Shown piece by piece: positions 1-7,568 of a stretch of 26,860 nt of DNA; the stretch's first letter is position 1; each line of letters opens with the position of its first letter. The DNA comes from CAYZJV01 sp964616275 (GTDB lineage Bacteria > Spirochaetota > Spirochaetia > Sphaerochaetales > Sphaerochaetaceae). A model generated the notes under the pieces. That model was given only the letters and a program-made list of their open reading frames with translations. It was not told where the DNA came from and made no database searches. The position numbers and the translations under genes were made by a program. The DNA lies in the NCBI GenBank assembly GCA_964616275.1, contig CAZTUL010000031.1, positions 1-26,860 on the forward strand. The letters run 5' to 3'.

Positions 1-26
1 ATTAAATCTAGTGACTAAGTTACCGT

Positions 27-413
27 TTAATCGAGAGTTTTCAAAAATTCAGCATAAGCATCGGCATCAAGAAGCTCCTCAAGTGCCTTTACGTCAAAAT
101 CCTTAAGCGTATAGAGGTGATTTGCATATGAATCTTCGTTAATGAGCTCCGGAGAACTCTCAAGATCATCATTGATTGAATCAACGGTTCCCGCAATCGG
201 GTTATAAATTGCACTCGCAGCCTTCACCGATTCAATATTGGCAATCTCATCGTTTGCATCGAACTCGTCTCCAACTGGAGGAAATTCAACATACACCACC
301 TCACCTAACGTATCTTGCGCATAATCGGTAATCCCTACATAGGCAATATCACCCTCTACTCGAACCCACTCATGATCTTTTGAATACCGTAAATCCGCAG
401 GAATTTTACTCAT
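27..413 (-). CDS. gcvH: Glycine cleavage system H protein
   Basis: GcvH is the lipoylated carrier that shuttles the aminomethyl group between the P, T and L proteins of the glycine cleavage system in the cytoplasm. The 128-residue product has the usual family length. It shows the N-terminal DHEWV motif and the lipoyl-attachment lysine at K64 within IESVKAAS. The start is placed at 413 because AAGGAG lies 7 bases upstream; a longer in-frame ATG at 428 overlaps that ribosome site and is unlikely. It lies just downstream of glyA on the same strand with a short gap, so the two are probably co-transcribed. The P-protein genes often follow and would lie beyond the left edge. No gcvT is visible here. 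The lpd-type E3 at 22136-23533 could serve as L protein, which is an inference. Confidence 0.96.
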   Translation of the reverse strand: MSKIPADLRYSKDHEWVRVEGDIAYVGITDYAQDTLGEVVYVEFPPVGDEFDANDEIANIESVKAASAIYNPIAGTVDSINDDLESSPELINEDSYANHLYTLKDFDVKALEELLDADAYAEFLKTLD

Positions 414-441
414 AGCATGCTCCTTCATTTTCTGTTATCTG

Positions 442-1959
442 TTAAGCACCATACTCCCGCAATGCTGCCAGGTCAAGCTCAGAATAGAGCACAAATGCAT
501 CCAACAATTTCTGGACCCGCTGTGTTGCCTCGGCTATGGCTTTGGGATCGGTTTCGTACTTTGCTCTGCTTAGCTGCCCTGCTCTTGCACCCTTAGAGAT
601 GGTTGCAGGTTTCGTATGCGACAACACCAATTTGATTATCGATGCAATCTCATTCATCTCTTCCACTCCCATACCGAGGGTAGTAACTGCTGGAGTTCCC
701 ACCCGCAAACCACTGGTATACCATGGACCATTAGGATCAAATGGTAGGGCGTTTCTATTCAATGTAACTCCGCATTCGCGAAGTGCACTCTCTGCTTGAC
801 GACCGTTTAATCCAAATTCCCGGACATCGAGAAGCATCAGATGGTTATCTGTTCCATCAGTAGCCACGCGAATCCCTTCTGCCATACACGCTGCCGCAAG
901 TGCCTGAGCATTTTTTACTATCTGCTGGGCATATACTTGGAACGATGCATCTAAAGCTTCGGTGAAGGAAACAGCCTTCGCAGCCATAACATGTGGTAAA
1001 GGCCCACCAATCACAAGTGGGCACCCCTTATCGACCGCCTCGGCAAACTCCTGCTTACAAAGGATCATACCACCGCGAGGACCTCGTAACGTCTTATGCG
1101 TAGTGGTAGTTACTACATCTGCCCATAATACCGGGTTATATCTATCTGTCATAACCTTTCCAGCAACCAATCCCGCAAAGTGAGCCATATCTACCATAAA
1201 CACAGCTCCAACAGCATGGGCAATTTCACTCATTCGCTTAAAATCGATGAGTCGAGGGTATGCACTATACCCTGCAAGGAGTATAAGAGGACGCACCTCA
1301 TGTGCCTGTTTCTCAATAGCATCATAATCGAGCAATCCCGATGCCTCATCTACCGTATAGGTATATGCATCGAACATCTGTGCCGATACATTTTGTCTAT
1401 ACCCATGGGTTAAGTGTCCACCTGAATAATAATCGAGACCTAACAGTCGCTGATTTCCAATTTCTTTCCGGAGTGTATCCCACTGCTCTCGTGACAGATC
1501 ACTTGGATTCGTAATACCAATCTTCTCGAGTGCAGGAACTTGAACACGAGTATTTAGGATTGCCCAGTAGGCAACAAGATTAGCATCGGCACCACTATGA
1601 GGTTGTACGTACGCATGCTCTGCTCCGAAAAGTTCACAAGCCTGTTTGCATGCATAATCTTCAATGGCATCTACATTGTCGCAACCAGCATAGAACCTAT
1701 GATACGCAAACCCCTCAGCATATTTGTCGGTAAGGAGATTTCCCATCGCCAGTTGTGAAGGAAGACTTGAATAGTTCTCGCTCGCAATCAGCTTCAGGTG
1801 AGAACGTTGATCTGCAAGTTCCTGAACAATATGAGAAGCAACCAATGGGGAAACGGATGCGACTTGCTCTAAAGCAGCAAGATACGCTACAAAAGCACCA
1901 TTTATCTGATCGATAGGTGTTTTCTTAAGATACGCCTGCAACAGTGGGGATTTGCTCAT
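442..1959 (-). CDS. glyA: Serine hydroxymethyltransferase, long form
   Basis: This PLP enzyme interconverts serine and glycine with tetrahydrofolate, supplying one-carbon units. It shows the GGHLTHG motif, the VDMAHFAGLVAG segment and the PLP-lysine motif TTTTHKTLRGPRGG. At 505 residues it is longer than the usual 415-430. The extra length is an N-terminal extension plus an insertion between the HSGADAN and GGHLTHG motifs (ending in QRLLGLDYY). I associate this long form with spirochaetes and chlamydiae. The start at 1959 has AAGGAG 7 bases upstream; a longer in-frame start at 1986 lacks such a site. gcvH follows on the same strand, and the upstream region is shared with a divergent NSS transporter. 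Confidence 0.97.
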   Translation of the reverse strand: MSKSPLLQAYLKKTPIDQINGAFVAYLAALEQVASVSPLVASHIVQELADQRSHLKLIASENYSSLPSQLAMGNLLTDKYAEGFAYHRFYAGCDNVDAIEDYACKQACELFGAEHAYVQPHSGADANLVAYWAILNTRVQVPALEKIGITNPSDLSREQWDTLRKEIGNQRLLGLDYYSGGHLTHGYRQNVSAQMFDAYTYTVDEASGLLDYDAIEKQAHEVRPLILLAGYSAYPRLIDFKRMSEIAHAVGAVFMVDMAHFAGLVAGKVMTDRYNPVLWADVVTTTTHKTLRGPRGGMILCKQEFAEAVDKGCPLVIGGPLPHVMAAKAVSFTEALDASFQVYAQQIVKNAQALAAACMAEGIRVATDGTDNHLMLLDVREFGLNGRQAESALRECGVTLNRNALPFDPNGPWYTSGLRVGTPAVTTLGMGVEEMNEIASIIKLVLSHTKPATISKGARAGQLSRAKYETDPKAIAEATQRVQKLLDAFVLYSELDLAALREYGA

Positions 1960-1988
1960 GGATGACTCCTTCTTGTTTAGAAACATTT

Positions 1989-2062
1989 CTGTTGCATTGT
2001 GCCTCCAATATGAGCCTCATGTCAATAAATGCAACAACAAATACCGGCTTGTCATGCAACAG
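1989..2062. promoter_or_regulatory. Three TGTTGCAT-type elements in a divergent promoter region
   Basis: The glyA/NSS intergenic region holds CTGTTGCAT at 1989-1997 and its exact reverse complement ATGCAACAG at 2054-2062. A third copy, ATGCAACAA, lies at 2029-2037. The copy at 2054-2062 overlaps the last base of the -35 hexamer and the spacer of the predicted NSS promoter. The middle copy lies where a weak glyA promoter could sit (minus-strand TTGCAT, 16 bases, then CATATT). The arrangement looks like a set of operator half-sites for a regulator of both genes. The regulator is unknown. Confidence 0.4.
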
Positions 2063-2077
2063 AGCAATCGATACACT
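2049..2077 (+). promoter_or_regulatory. Sigma-70-type promoter for the NSS transporter
   Basis: TTGTCA (2049-2054), a 17-base spacer and TACACT (2072-2077) lie about 30 bases upstream of the transporter start codon. Spacing is ideal and 9 of 12 hexamer bases match consensus. A copy of the TGTTGCAT element sits in the spacer, suggesting repression of this promoter. Confidence 0.5.
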
Positions 2078-2107
2078 GGATACTCAAACACAAAGGAGTA
2101 CAGGTTT

Positions 2108-3496
2108 ATGACTCAAGAGAGAGAACGACTGGGAAGCCGTCTGGGCTTTATTTTTCTTTCGGCCGGATGTGCTATCGGTCTAGGCAATGTATGGAGATTT
2201 CCATTTATTACCGGACAATATGGAGGGGCGGCTTTTGTCATTCTCTATATTATATTTCTTCTGATTTTTGGACTTCCCATTATGGTGATGGAATTCTCCA
2301 TAGGACGAGCTTCACGACAGAACATCGGCATAGCCATGAAGACATTGGAACCAAAAGGTTCTAAGTGGCACATCTATGGACCGTTGGCAATTGGAGGAAA
2401 CTATGTCCTCATGATGTTCTATACTACGGTTAGCGGTTGGTTGTTTGCCTACTTCTTTGGAATGGCGAAGGGCGATTTCTCAGGACTCTCTCCCGATGCT
2501 GTCGGGGCCTATTTTGGAGGATTGCTGAGCAATCCAGTATCCATGACTATGTGGATGGTTTTGGCCACACTTTTGGGACTTGGTATTTGTGCCATCGGTC
2601 TACAAAAAGGAGTGGAAAAGATAACCAAGTATATGATGAGTGCCTTGTTACTGGTAATGTTGGTCTTGGTGATTAAGTCAGTAACACTTCCAGGTGCTAA
2701 AGAAGGCCTAAAATTTTACCTCTTACCAGACTTTTCCCGTCTCCATGAAGCAGGCTTTTGGAGCGCAGTGTATGCAGCTATGGGACAAGCTTTCTTCACT
2801 TTGAGTCTTGGTATTGGAAGTATGGCAATATTCGGTAGCTATATAGATAAATCCAGAACGCTCACTGGCGAATCTATTAACATAGTCGCTCTTGACACTT
2901 TTGTCGCTTTAATGAGTGGGCTCATTATATTCCCAGCCTCTTTCGCATTCAATGTTGCACCCGATGCAGGCCCTTCGCTCATTTTCATCACATTGCCTAA
3001 TATTTTTAATGCAATGTCGGGAGGCCGGTTGTGGGGTACGCTTTTCTTCGTATTTATGAGCTTTGCAGCACTTTCAACTCTCGTGGCTGTGTTTGAAAAT
3101 ATCGTAAGCTACTGGATGGATGTAAAGGGATGGTCACGGAAAAAAGCTGTCGGTATAAATATCGTAGCAATTATCATTCTTTCGTTGCCCTGTGTTCTTG
3201 GATTCAATGTGCTTGCTGGATTCCAACCTCTCGGCCCCGGCTCCGGAGTTCTTGATCTGGAAGATTTTATTGTGAGTTCAACATTGTTACCGCTCGGTTC
3301 GTTAGTATTTCTCCTCTTCTGCTGCTCGAAGCGGGGATGGGGATGGAAGAATTTTATTGCAGAAGCCGATACCGGGATTGGAATTAAGTTCCCACAATGG
3401 GCAAGAAAGTATGTTACCTACATATTACCTGCATTGGTGCTTTTCGTCTTCTTTATGGGATACTGGAACATCTTTGCTCCCCTGCTGCGAGGATAG
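2108..3496 (+). CDS. Neurotransmitter:sodium symporter (NSS) family amino-acid transporter
   Basis: This is an inner-membrane Na+-coupled amino-acid symporter of the NSS/SNF family (LeuT/MhsT type). The 462-residue product opens with the unwound TM1 sodium/substrate motif SAGCAIGLGNVWRFPF and has about 11-12 hydrophobic segments, as in MhsT. The start at 2108 follows AAAGGAG by 7-8 bases; a longer open frame from 1952 has no ribosome site and would overlap glyA. The substrate cannot be read from sequence. Its divergent position next to glyA-gcvH, with shared repeat elements, suggests glycine, serine or alanine, but bacterial NSS members often carry hydrophobic amino acids. A terminator follows directly. 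Confidence 0.93.
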   Translation: MTQERERLGSRLGFIFLSAGCAIGLGNVWRFPFITGQYGGAAFVILYIIFLLIFGLPIMVMEFSIGRASRQNIGIAMKTLEPKGSKWHIYGPLAIGGNYVLMMFYTTVSGWLFAYFFGMAKGDFSGLSPDAVGAYFGGLLSNPVSMTMWMVLATLLGLGICAIGLQKGVEKITKYMMSALLLVMLVLVIKSVTLPGAKEGLKFYLLPDFSRLHEAGFWSAVYAAMGQAFFTLSLGIGSMAIFGSYIDKSRTLTGESINIVALDTFVALMSGLIIFPASFAFNVAPDAGPSLIFITLPNIFNAMSGGRLWGTLFFVFMSFAALSTLVAVFENIVSYWMDVKGWSRKKAVGINIVAIIILSLPCVLGFNVLAGFQPLGPGSGVLDLEDFIVSSTLLPLGSLVFLLFCCSKRGWGWKNFIAEADTGIGIKFPQWARKYVTYILPALVLFVFFMGYWNIFAPLLRG

Positions 3497-3530
3497 TTGA
3501 TAGGTAGAACCTGGTACAAGATTGATAGAG

Positions 3531-3557
3531 CGACCACTGAAAATAGTGGTCGTTTTT
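3531..3557 (+). terminator. Rho-independent terminator after the NSS transporter
   Basis: An 8-base stem (CGACCACT at 3531-3538 with AGTGGTCG at 3545-3552) has a 6-base loop and is followed by five T at 3553-3557. It lies 34 bases after the transporter stop codon and separates it from infA. Confidence 0.88.
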
Positions 3558-3593
3558 CGCTTACTGCAATAAAATTGAGTACTAACCGTTCAG

Positions 3594-3622
3594 TTGACAA
3601 AATATCTACCATTTTCTACAAT
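3594..3622 (+). promoter_or_regulatory. Near-consensus sigma-70 promoter of infA
   Basis: TTGACA (3594-3599), a 17-base spacer and TACAAT (3617-3622) match consensus at 11 of 12 positions. Transcription would start near 3629, leaving a leader of about 40 bases before the GTG start at 3669. Strength and position fit a constitutive housekeeping gene. Confidence 0.85.
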
Positions 3623-3668
3623 TCACAAGTCCTGTCCCAAGCATGGGATACACACTATCGGAGGTTTT

Positions 3669-3887
3669 GTGGCTAAAGAAGAAGCTATTGAAGTAGAAGG
3701 CGTAGTGCGTGAAGCACTTCCCAACACTATGTTCCGTGTGGAACTACCTAATGGACACGTTATACTTGCCCATCTATCCGGCAAGATGCGTAAGCACTAC
3801 ATTAGAATCGTCCCAGGTGATACTGTTCGTGTAGCACTGTCTCCCTACGATCTTACTCGTGGACGTATTATCTATAGAGAACGCTAA
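3669..3887 (+). CDS. infA: Translation initiation factor IF-1
   Basis: IF-1 binds the 30S A site during initiation and aids IF-2 and IF-3. The 72-residue product has exactly the usual length and is one OB-fold (S1-like) domain, with the conserved stretches VEGVVREALPN, NGHVILAHLSGK, MRKHYIRI and PYDLTRGRI. The start is a GTG with GGAGG 4 bases upstream; the open frame extends in frame to 3594, but that part overlaps the promoter and is not IF-1-like. It is a single-gene unit with its own promoter, convergent with the Smr-domain gene only 21 bases away. I see no hairpin terminator in that gap. Confidence 0.97.
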   Translation: MAKEEAIEVEGVVREALPNTMFRVELPNGHVILAHLSGKMRKHYIRIVPGDTVRVALSPYDLTRGRIIYRER

Positions 3888-3908
3888 AATCTCTCTACTA
3901 GGTTAGTT

Positions 3909-4364
3909 CTACCTCCCCCGCTGTAATATAATCCATACCGCACCTGTTCCCCCCTCCGCTGGTGGAGGGTTTCCGTATGCTCGAACCAATGGAGAGTTTT
4001 TTAACAATTCCTCAACTACATCCCGTAGCACTGAACGACCTTCCCGTGAGTGAAGTCCTCTCCCATGCACAATACGAACCTTTTGTAATCGTTTTGAGAC
4101 CGAATCCTGTAAAAATTCGGAAACAAGCTTACGAGCTTCGTCTCCAGTGATCCCATGTAAATCGAGTTCTGCTTGTGGTTTTTTTGATTTTAACGTACCG
4201 AGAGATGCCTTTCCTGTACCATATCCAAAGCGACCAGGGGTGAGTTCTCCCTGACGAAGACTCGCCTCTTTTTCCTTCATCATACGAGAAAAGCGGCTAT
4301 CTTCAGCCGCTTTCTTTCCTTCGGGAGTTGCTTCCCACTGTTCAAGGATATCCTTAAAATCCAT
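3909..4364 (-). CDS. Smr-domain protein (putative nuclease)
   Basis: The 151-residue protein has a polar, helical, charged N-terminus (about 1-60) and a C-terminal Smr domain. Both Smr motifs are present: LDLHG at 67-71 and HGRG at 100-103. Stand-alone Smr proteins have been linked to DNA nicking and, more recently, to endonucleolytic rescue of stalled ribosomes (SmrB type); which applies here is unknown. Its ATG directly follows the upstream stop (TAGATG junction), and GAGAGG provides a ribosome site 5 bases upstream. It is therefore translated from the same message as the CBS-ACT gene and is probably the last gene of the liv transcript. Confidence 0.85.
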   Translation of the reverse strand: MDFKDILEQWEATPEGKKAAEDSRFSRMMKEKEASLRQGELTPGRFGYGTGKASLGTLKSKKPQAELDLHGITGDEARKLVSEFLQDSVSKRLQKVRIVHGRGLHSREGRSVLRDVVEELLKNSPLVRAYGNPPPAEGGTGAVWIILQRGR

Positions 4365-5009
4365 CTAGACCTCTCGAACATCAAGAACTTCGATCACCAA
4401 CGGCTTAATTAAATCAACAGCCTTTCCTACCGTTATTCCCTGCATTTTTATGGTGCAGACGGCATTTGAGGAATCTGTTCCCATGAAAGTTCCGAATGCA
4501 ATGATGTCTACTCCATTCGAAGAAAGTATATTGGAGATTTCGGCGATAGCTCCCGGCTTATCTTCAACAAGAAAGCTCATCCTTACTCCATAGTGTCGAG
4601 CACCGAACAGCTCCAGTAGAATTTTGAACAAATCACTCTTGGAAATAATACCAATCAGTTTACCATCCTCCAAAACCGGAAGACTCGACAAATCCTGATC
4701 AACCATTAACCGGGCAGCTTCTTCTACAGTTGTATCCTTGGTAATAGTAACAACATCCCGTACCATGAGCTTTTTCACGGTCAATTGACTGAGTAAGTAG
4801 GCCATCTCATGGATTGAAAGTGAACTCACTGGAGAGGGAGAAGCATACAAAATATCTTTTTCGGAAATAATACCGACAAGTTTACGTTCTTTATCCAACA
4901 CTGGCAAGCGATGCACTTTTTCCCGCTTCATTAATGCAGAAGCTTCAGCAACTGACATATCGGGACTCGCCGTAACCGGGTTTCGCGTCATGCGTCTTTC
5001 AATTATCAT
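4365..5009 (-). CDS. CBS-CBS-ACT domain protein (AcuB-like)
   Basis: The 214-residue cytoplasmic protein has two CBS repeats (about 1-58 and 77-135), each with the HRLPVLD/SSLPVLED and LVGIIS/LIGIIS pattern. An ACT domain follows (about 143-214; the VEDKPGAIAEISNILSSNGV segment is typical). CBS pairs usually bind adenosyl compounds and ACT domains usually bind amino acids, so this is a likely ligand sensor. No catalytic domain is present. The start at 5009 follows GGTGGAGG by 5 bases; the in-frame extension to 5081 has no such site. It lies 86 bases downstream of livF on the same strand with no terminator visible, so it may sense the imported branched-chain amino acid (inference). It resembles AcuB, but no acuA or acuC is nearby. 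Confidence 0.85.
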   Translation of the reverse strand: MIIERRMTRNPVTASPDMSVAEASALMKREKVHRLPVLDKERKLVGIISEKDILYASPSPVSSLSIHEMAYLLSQLTVKKLMVRDVVTITKDTTVEEAARLMVDQDLSSLPVLEDGKLIGIISKSDLFKILLELFGARHYGVRMSFLVEDKPGAIAEISNILSSNGVDIIAFGTFMGTDSSNAVCTIKMQGITVGKAVDLIKPLVIEVLDVREV

Positions 5010-5095
5010 CTCAACCTCCACCAATACACAGTCATCGAAATCTATGTAATTGTATCCCAGAGCGTGAGGAATTTCCAGCAATAATGGGAGTCACC

Positions 5096-5881
5096 TCATT
5101 CGCCGAGATATGCAGCCTTCACTTTATCGTTAGCAAGCAGGTTCGCACTTATATCATCAAGAACAATTCTACCATTCTCCATAACATAACCCTGCTTAGA
5201 TGACTTCAATGCCATAAGAGCATTCTGTTCTACGAGAAAGACGGTAACTTGTTCCTCTCTGTTGATAATTGCAATCTTTTCAAAGATATCCTGAATAATA
5301 AGTGGGGCCAATCCCAAGCCAGGCTCATCCAGCAAAAGAAGTCGCGGAGAGCTCATGAGGGCACGTGCAATAGCCATCATCTGTTGTTCACCGCCACTCA
5401 ACGATCGAGTTTTCTGTCTTCTCCGTGCACCTAGAATAGGAAAAAAATCATACATCTCTTCCTTCTTCTTCGCAATTTTCTGGTCATCACGAACAAGATA
5501 GGCTCCCATATCAAGGTTCTCTTCAACAGTCATATCGGCAAAAACACGACGCCCTTCTGGAACGAGTGATACCCCGAGACCCGCAATCTGATCAGTTCTT
5601 AAAGAACCGGTTTGTGCCTGGAATTTCCTGCCAAAAAAAGGAAACCGCTGTTTCTGGCTAACTATACCGGCTTCGGCAATAGACTTTCCTTTATACGTAA
5701 TAGATCCAGTGGTGATCGGCTCCAGTCCGACAATAGCCTTAAGAAGGGTACTCTTTCCTGCTCCGTTTGCCCCGATGAGACAAACAATATCTCCCTCATC
5801 AACACGAACACTCACCTCTTTCAGTGCCTTAATATTTCCATACGAGACACTAATTGAATCTATCGACAATAATTCACTCAT
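5096..5881 (-). CDS. livF: Branched-chain amino-acid ABC transporter ATPase LivF
   Basis: This is one of the two cytoplasmic ATPases that power a hydrophobic amino-acid (HAAT) importer. The 261-residue product shows Walker A GANGAGKS (37-44), the LivF-specific VPEGRRVF (107-114), signature LSGGEQQMMAIARALM and Walker B LLLLDEP. LivF is usually about 235-240 residues. The excess is an insertion at about 72-95, rich in basic and aromatic residues (QKQRFPFFGRKFQAQ), between the first beta region and VPEGRR. The frame is intact on both sides, so this looks like a genuine insertion rather than an error. The start at 5881 overlaps the livG stop by 4 bases, indicating coupled translation. Confidence 0.94.
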   Translation of the reverse strand: MSELLSIDSISVSYGNIKALKEVSVRVDEGDIVCLIGANGAGKSTLLKAIVGLEPITTGSITYKGKSIAEAGIVSQKQRFPFFGRKFQAQTGSLRTDQIAGLGVSLVPEGRRVFADMTVEENLDMGAYLVRDDQKIAKKKEEMYDFFPILGARRRQKTRSLSGGEQQMMAIARALMSSPRLLLLDEPGLGLAPLIIQDIFEKIAIINREEQVTVFLVEQNALMALKSSKQGYVMENGRIVLDDISANLLANDKVKAAYLGE

Positions 5882-6657
5882 GCTTCTTCCTTCCCAAGAT
5901 ACGCCTCAATTACTTTTGGATTGTTACGAATTTCAGCCGGAGTTCCCTGTGCAATATTCTGGCCATAGTTGAGTACTGTAATTGTATCGCAAATATTCAT
6001 AACCAATTTCATGTCATGTTCAATCAGAACCACAGTAATACCCAAATCTCGGATTCGTCTAATGGTCCTCATGAGAGAATCGGTTTCCATAGGATTCATC
6101 CCAGCTGCTGGTTCATCAAGAAAGAGAATCTGAGGGCTTGTAGCCATTGCTCGTGCAATTTCCAATTCACGTTGATGACCGTAAGGCAGATTTTTGGCTA
6201 GCTCATGTGCCAATGGAACAAGATTGAAAAAATCGAGCCATTTCATTGCTTTCTCATGCATCTCTTCGTACTCTTCACGTACTCTAAGATAGCTTCGTAA
6301 TACGGCTCCAAACCGGCCGGCTGTGGGACTTTTACCCGTGGTGAAGTGCAAACCAACCATAACATTCTCTAGAACTGAAAGCTCTTTGAACAACCTGATA
6401 TTTTGAAAGGTTCTCGCAATACCCATGCGGCATATTTTATTGGCACTCTTATTTGTAATATCCACACCTTTATAATGGACTTTACCTCCTGTAGGAGTAT
6501 CAAGACCAGTCATGTTATTAAACAAGGTGGTTTTACCCGCACCGTTCGGGCCAATCAGCCCTGTAATAAGACCTTCTCGAACCTGGAAGTCTACTTCACT
6601 AACTGCTATAACACCACCATAGGCACGGGTGAGTTTGGTTGTTTCCAATAAAATCAT
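5878..6657 (-). CDS. livG: Branched-chain amino-acid ABC transporter ATPase LivG
   Basis: This is the partner ATPase to LivF. The 259-residue product has Walker A GPNGAGKT (36-43), the LivG hallmark GIARTFQNIRLF and Walker B ILFLDEPAAGMNP. It ends with HDMKLVMNICDTITVLNYG, which is typical of LivG, and has the usual family length. In place of a canonical LSGGQ signature it reads LPYGHQRELEIARA, which is the normal LivG form. It overlaps livM by 4 bases upstream and livF by 4 bases downstream, so translation is tightly coupled. Confidence 0.95.
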   Translation of the reverse strand: MILLETTKLTRAYGGVIAVSEVDFQVREGLITGLIGPNGAGKTTLFNNMTGLDTPTGGKVHYKGVDITNKSANKICRMGIARTFQNIRLFKELSVLENVMVGLHFTTGKSPTAGRFGAVLRSYLRVREEYEEMHEKAMKWLDFFNLVPLAHELAKNLPYGHQRELEIARAMATSPQILFLDEPAAGMNPMETDSLMRTIRRIRDLGITVVLIEHDMKLVMNICDTITVLNYGQNIAQGTPAEIRNNPKVIEAYLGKEEA

Positions 6658-7568
6658 GAACGCCCCCTTCTACTGAGAAAACGCCGAGGAGCGCTTCGCT
6701 GTTCACGACCAAGAATCCCCTGTGGACGCCAGATCATCATGACTACCAAGATAAAACCAAACAACACCTGTTTGAATTGAGGAGGAATAACATTGGAAAG
6801 ACCAACTAACTGAGGAAAATAGGAAATGAACTGAATGAGGAATGCTCCAAGAATTACCGCCTTAAAATTACCCATTCCTCCCAGAACTACCATACACAGT
6901 ACCATAATTGATACCATGAAGGTGAATGCACCTGGAGTAACAGAAAGTATGAAAACGGCTTGCAGACTACCAGCAACTCCGGCGACAGCTGCTCCCAGAA
7001 CGAAAGCCCATACTTTATAGCTTGTGGTATTTATTCCCATGGAAGATGATGCAATTTCGTCTTCTCGGATGGCTTCTAAAGCACGCCCTATTCTCGATTT
7101 CGCCAATCGCTCAAACAGGAGATAGGCAATCAGAACGATTACCCACACCATGACAATAAAACCCCACTTGGTATAGGGATTTACTCGCATAGAGAATAGC
7201 GTAACCATTGGAATTCGCTGAATTCCCATAGGACCATTAGTCAAACTGTCCCAGTTGTTGAGAATGTTTCGTACAATTTCCCCAAAACCTAATGTCGCGA
7301 TTGCAAGGTAATCTCCTTTCAACCGTAACGTAGGCAATCCAATAAGCAGTCCAAATAACCCCGAAAGAATAATTGCAGCGGGAATCGTTGCCCAGAAGCT
7401 CCAGCCGAAGGTCGTTGAAAGTATCGCTGTCGCATAGCTGCCTATAGCGAAGAAACCGGCTTGAGTGAGAGAAAGCAAACCGACATATCCCGTTATCAGA
7501 TTCTGTCCTATTGCCATAAGTGCATAGATACCGGTGTAAATAAGTATTAGTAGAATAAAGTTAACCAT
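6654..7568 (-). CDS. livM: Branched-chain amino-acid ABC transporter permease LivM
   Basis: This 304-residue inner-membrane permease of the HAAT family has about 8-10 hydrophobic segments. Diagnostic stretches are IGQNLITGYVGLLSLTQAGFFAIGSY near the N-terminus, LRLKGDYLAIATLGFGEI, and the EAIREDEIASSSMGIN coupling region that contacts the ATPases. It is shorter than E. coli LivM (about 425) but typical of the common compact form. The ATG overlaps the livH stop by one base (TAATG), so it is translationally coupled to LivH, its partner in the transmembrane heterodimer. Confidence 0.94.
   Translation of the reverse strand: MVNFILLILIYTGIYALMAIGQNLITGYVGLLSLTQAGFFAIGSYATAILSTTFGWSFWATIPAAIILSGLFGLLIGLPTLRLKGDYLAIATLGFGEIVRNILNNWDSLTNGPMGIQRIPMVTLFSMRVNPYTKWGFIVMVWVIVLIAYLLFERLAKSRIGRALEAIREDEIASSSMGINTTSYKVWAFVLGAAVAGVAGSLQAVFILSVTPGAFTFMVSIMVLCMVVLGGMGNFKAVILGAFLIQFISYFPQLVGLSNVIPPQFKQVLFGFILVVMMIWRPQGILGREQRSAPRRFLSRRGRS

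Noticed and set aside
1960..2107. Possible glycine riboswitch upstream of glyA or the NSS transporter
   Set aside because: The region is only 148 bases and I see no paired aptamer-like structure or terminator before either gene; the repeats are short DNA-type motifs.
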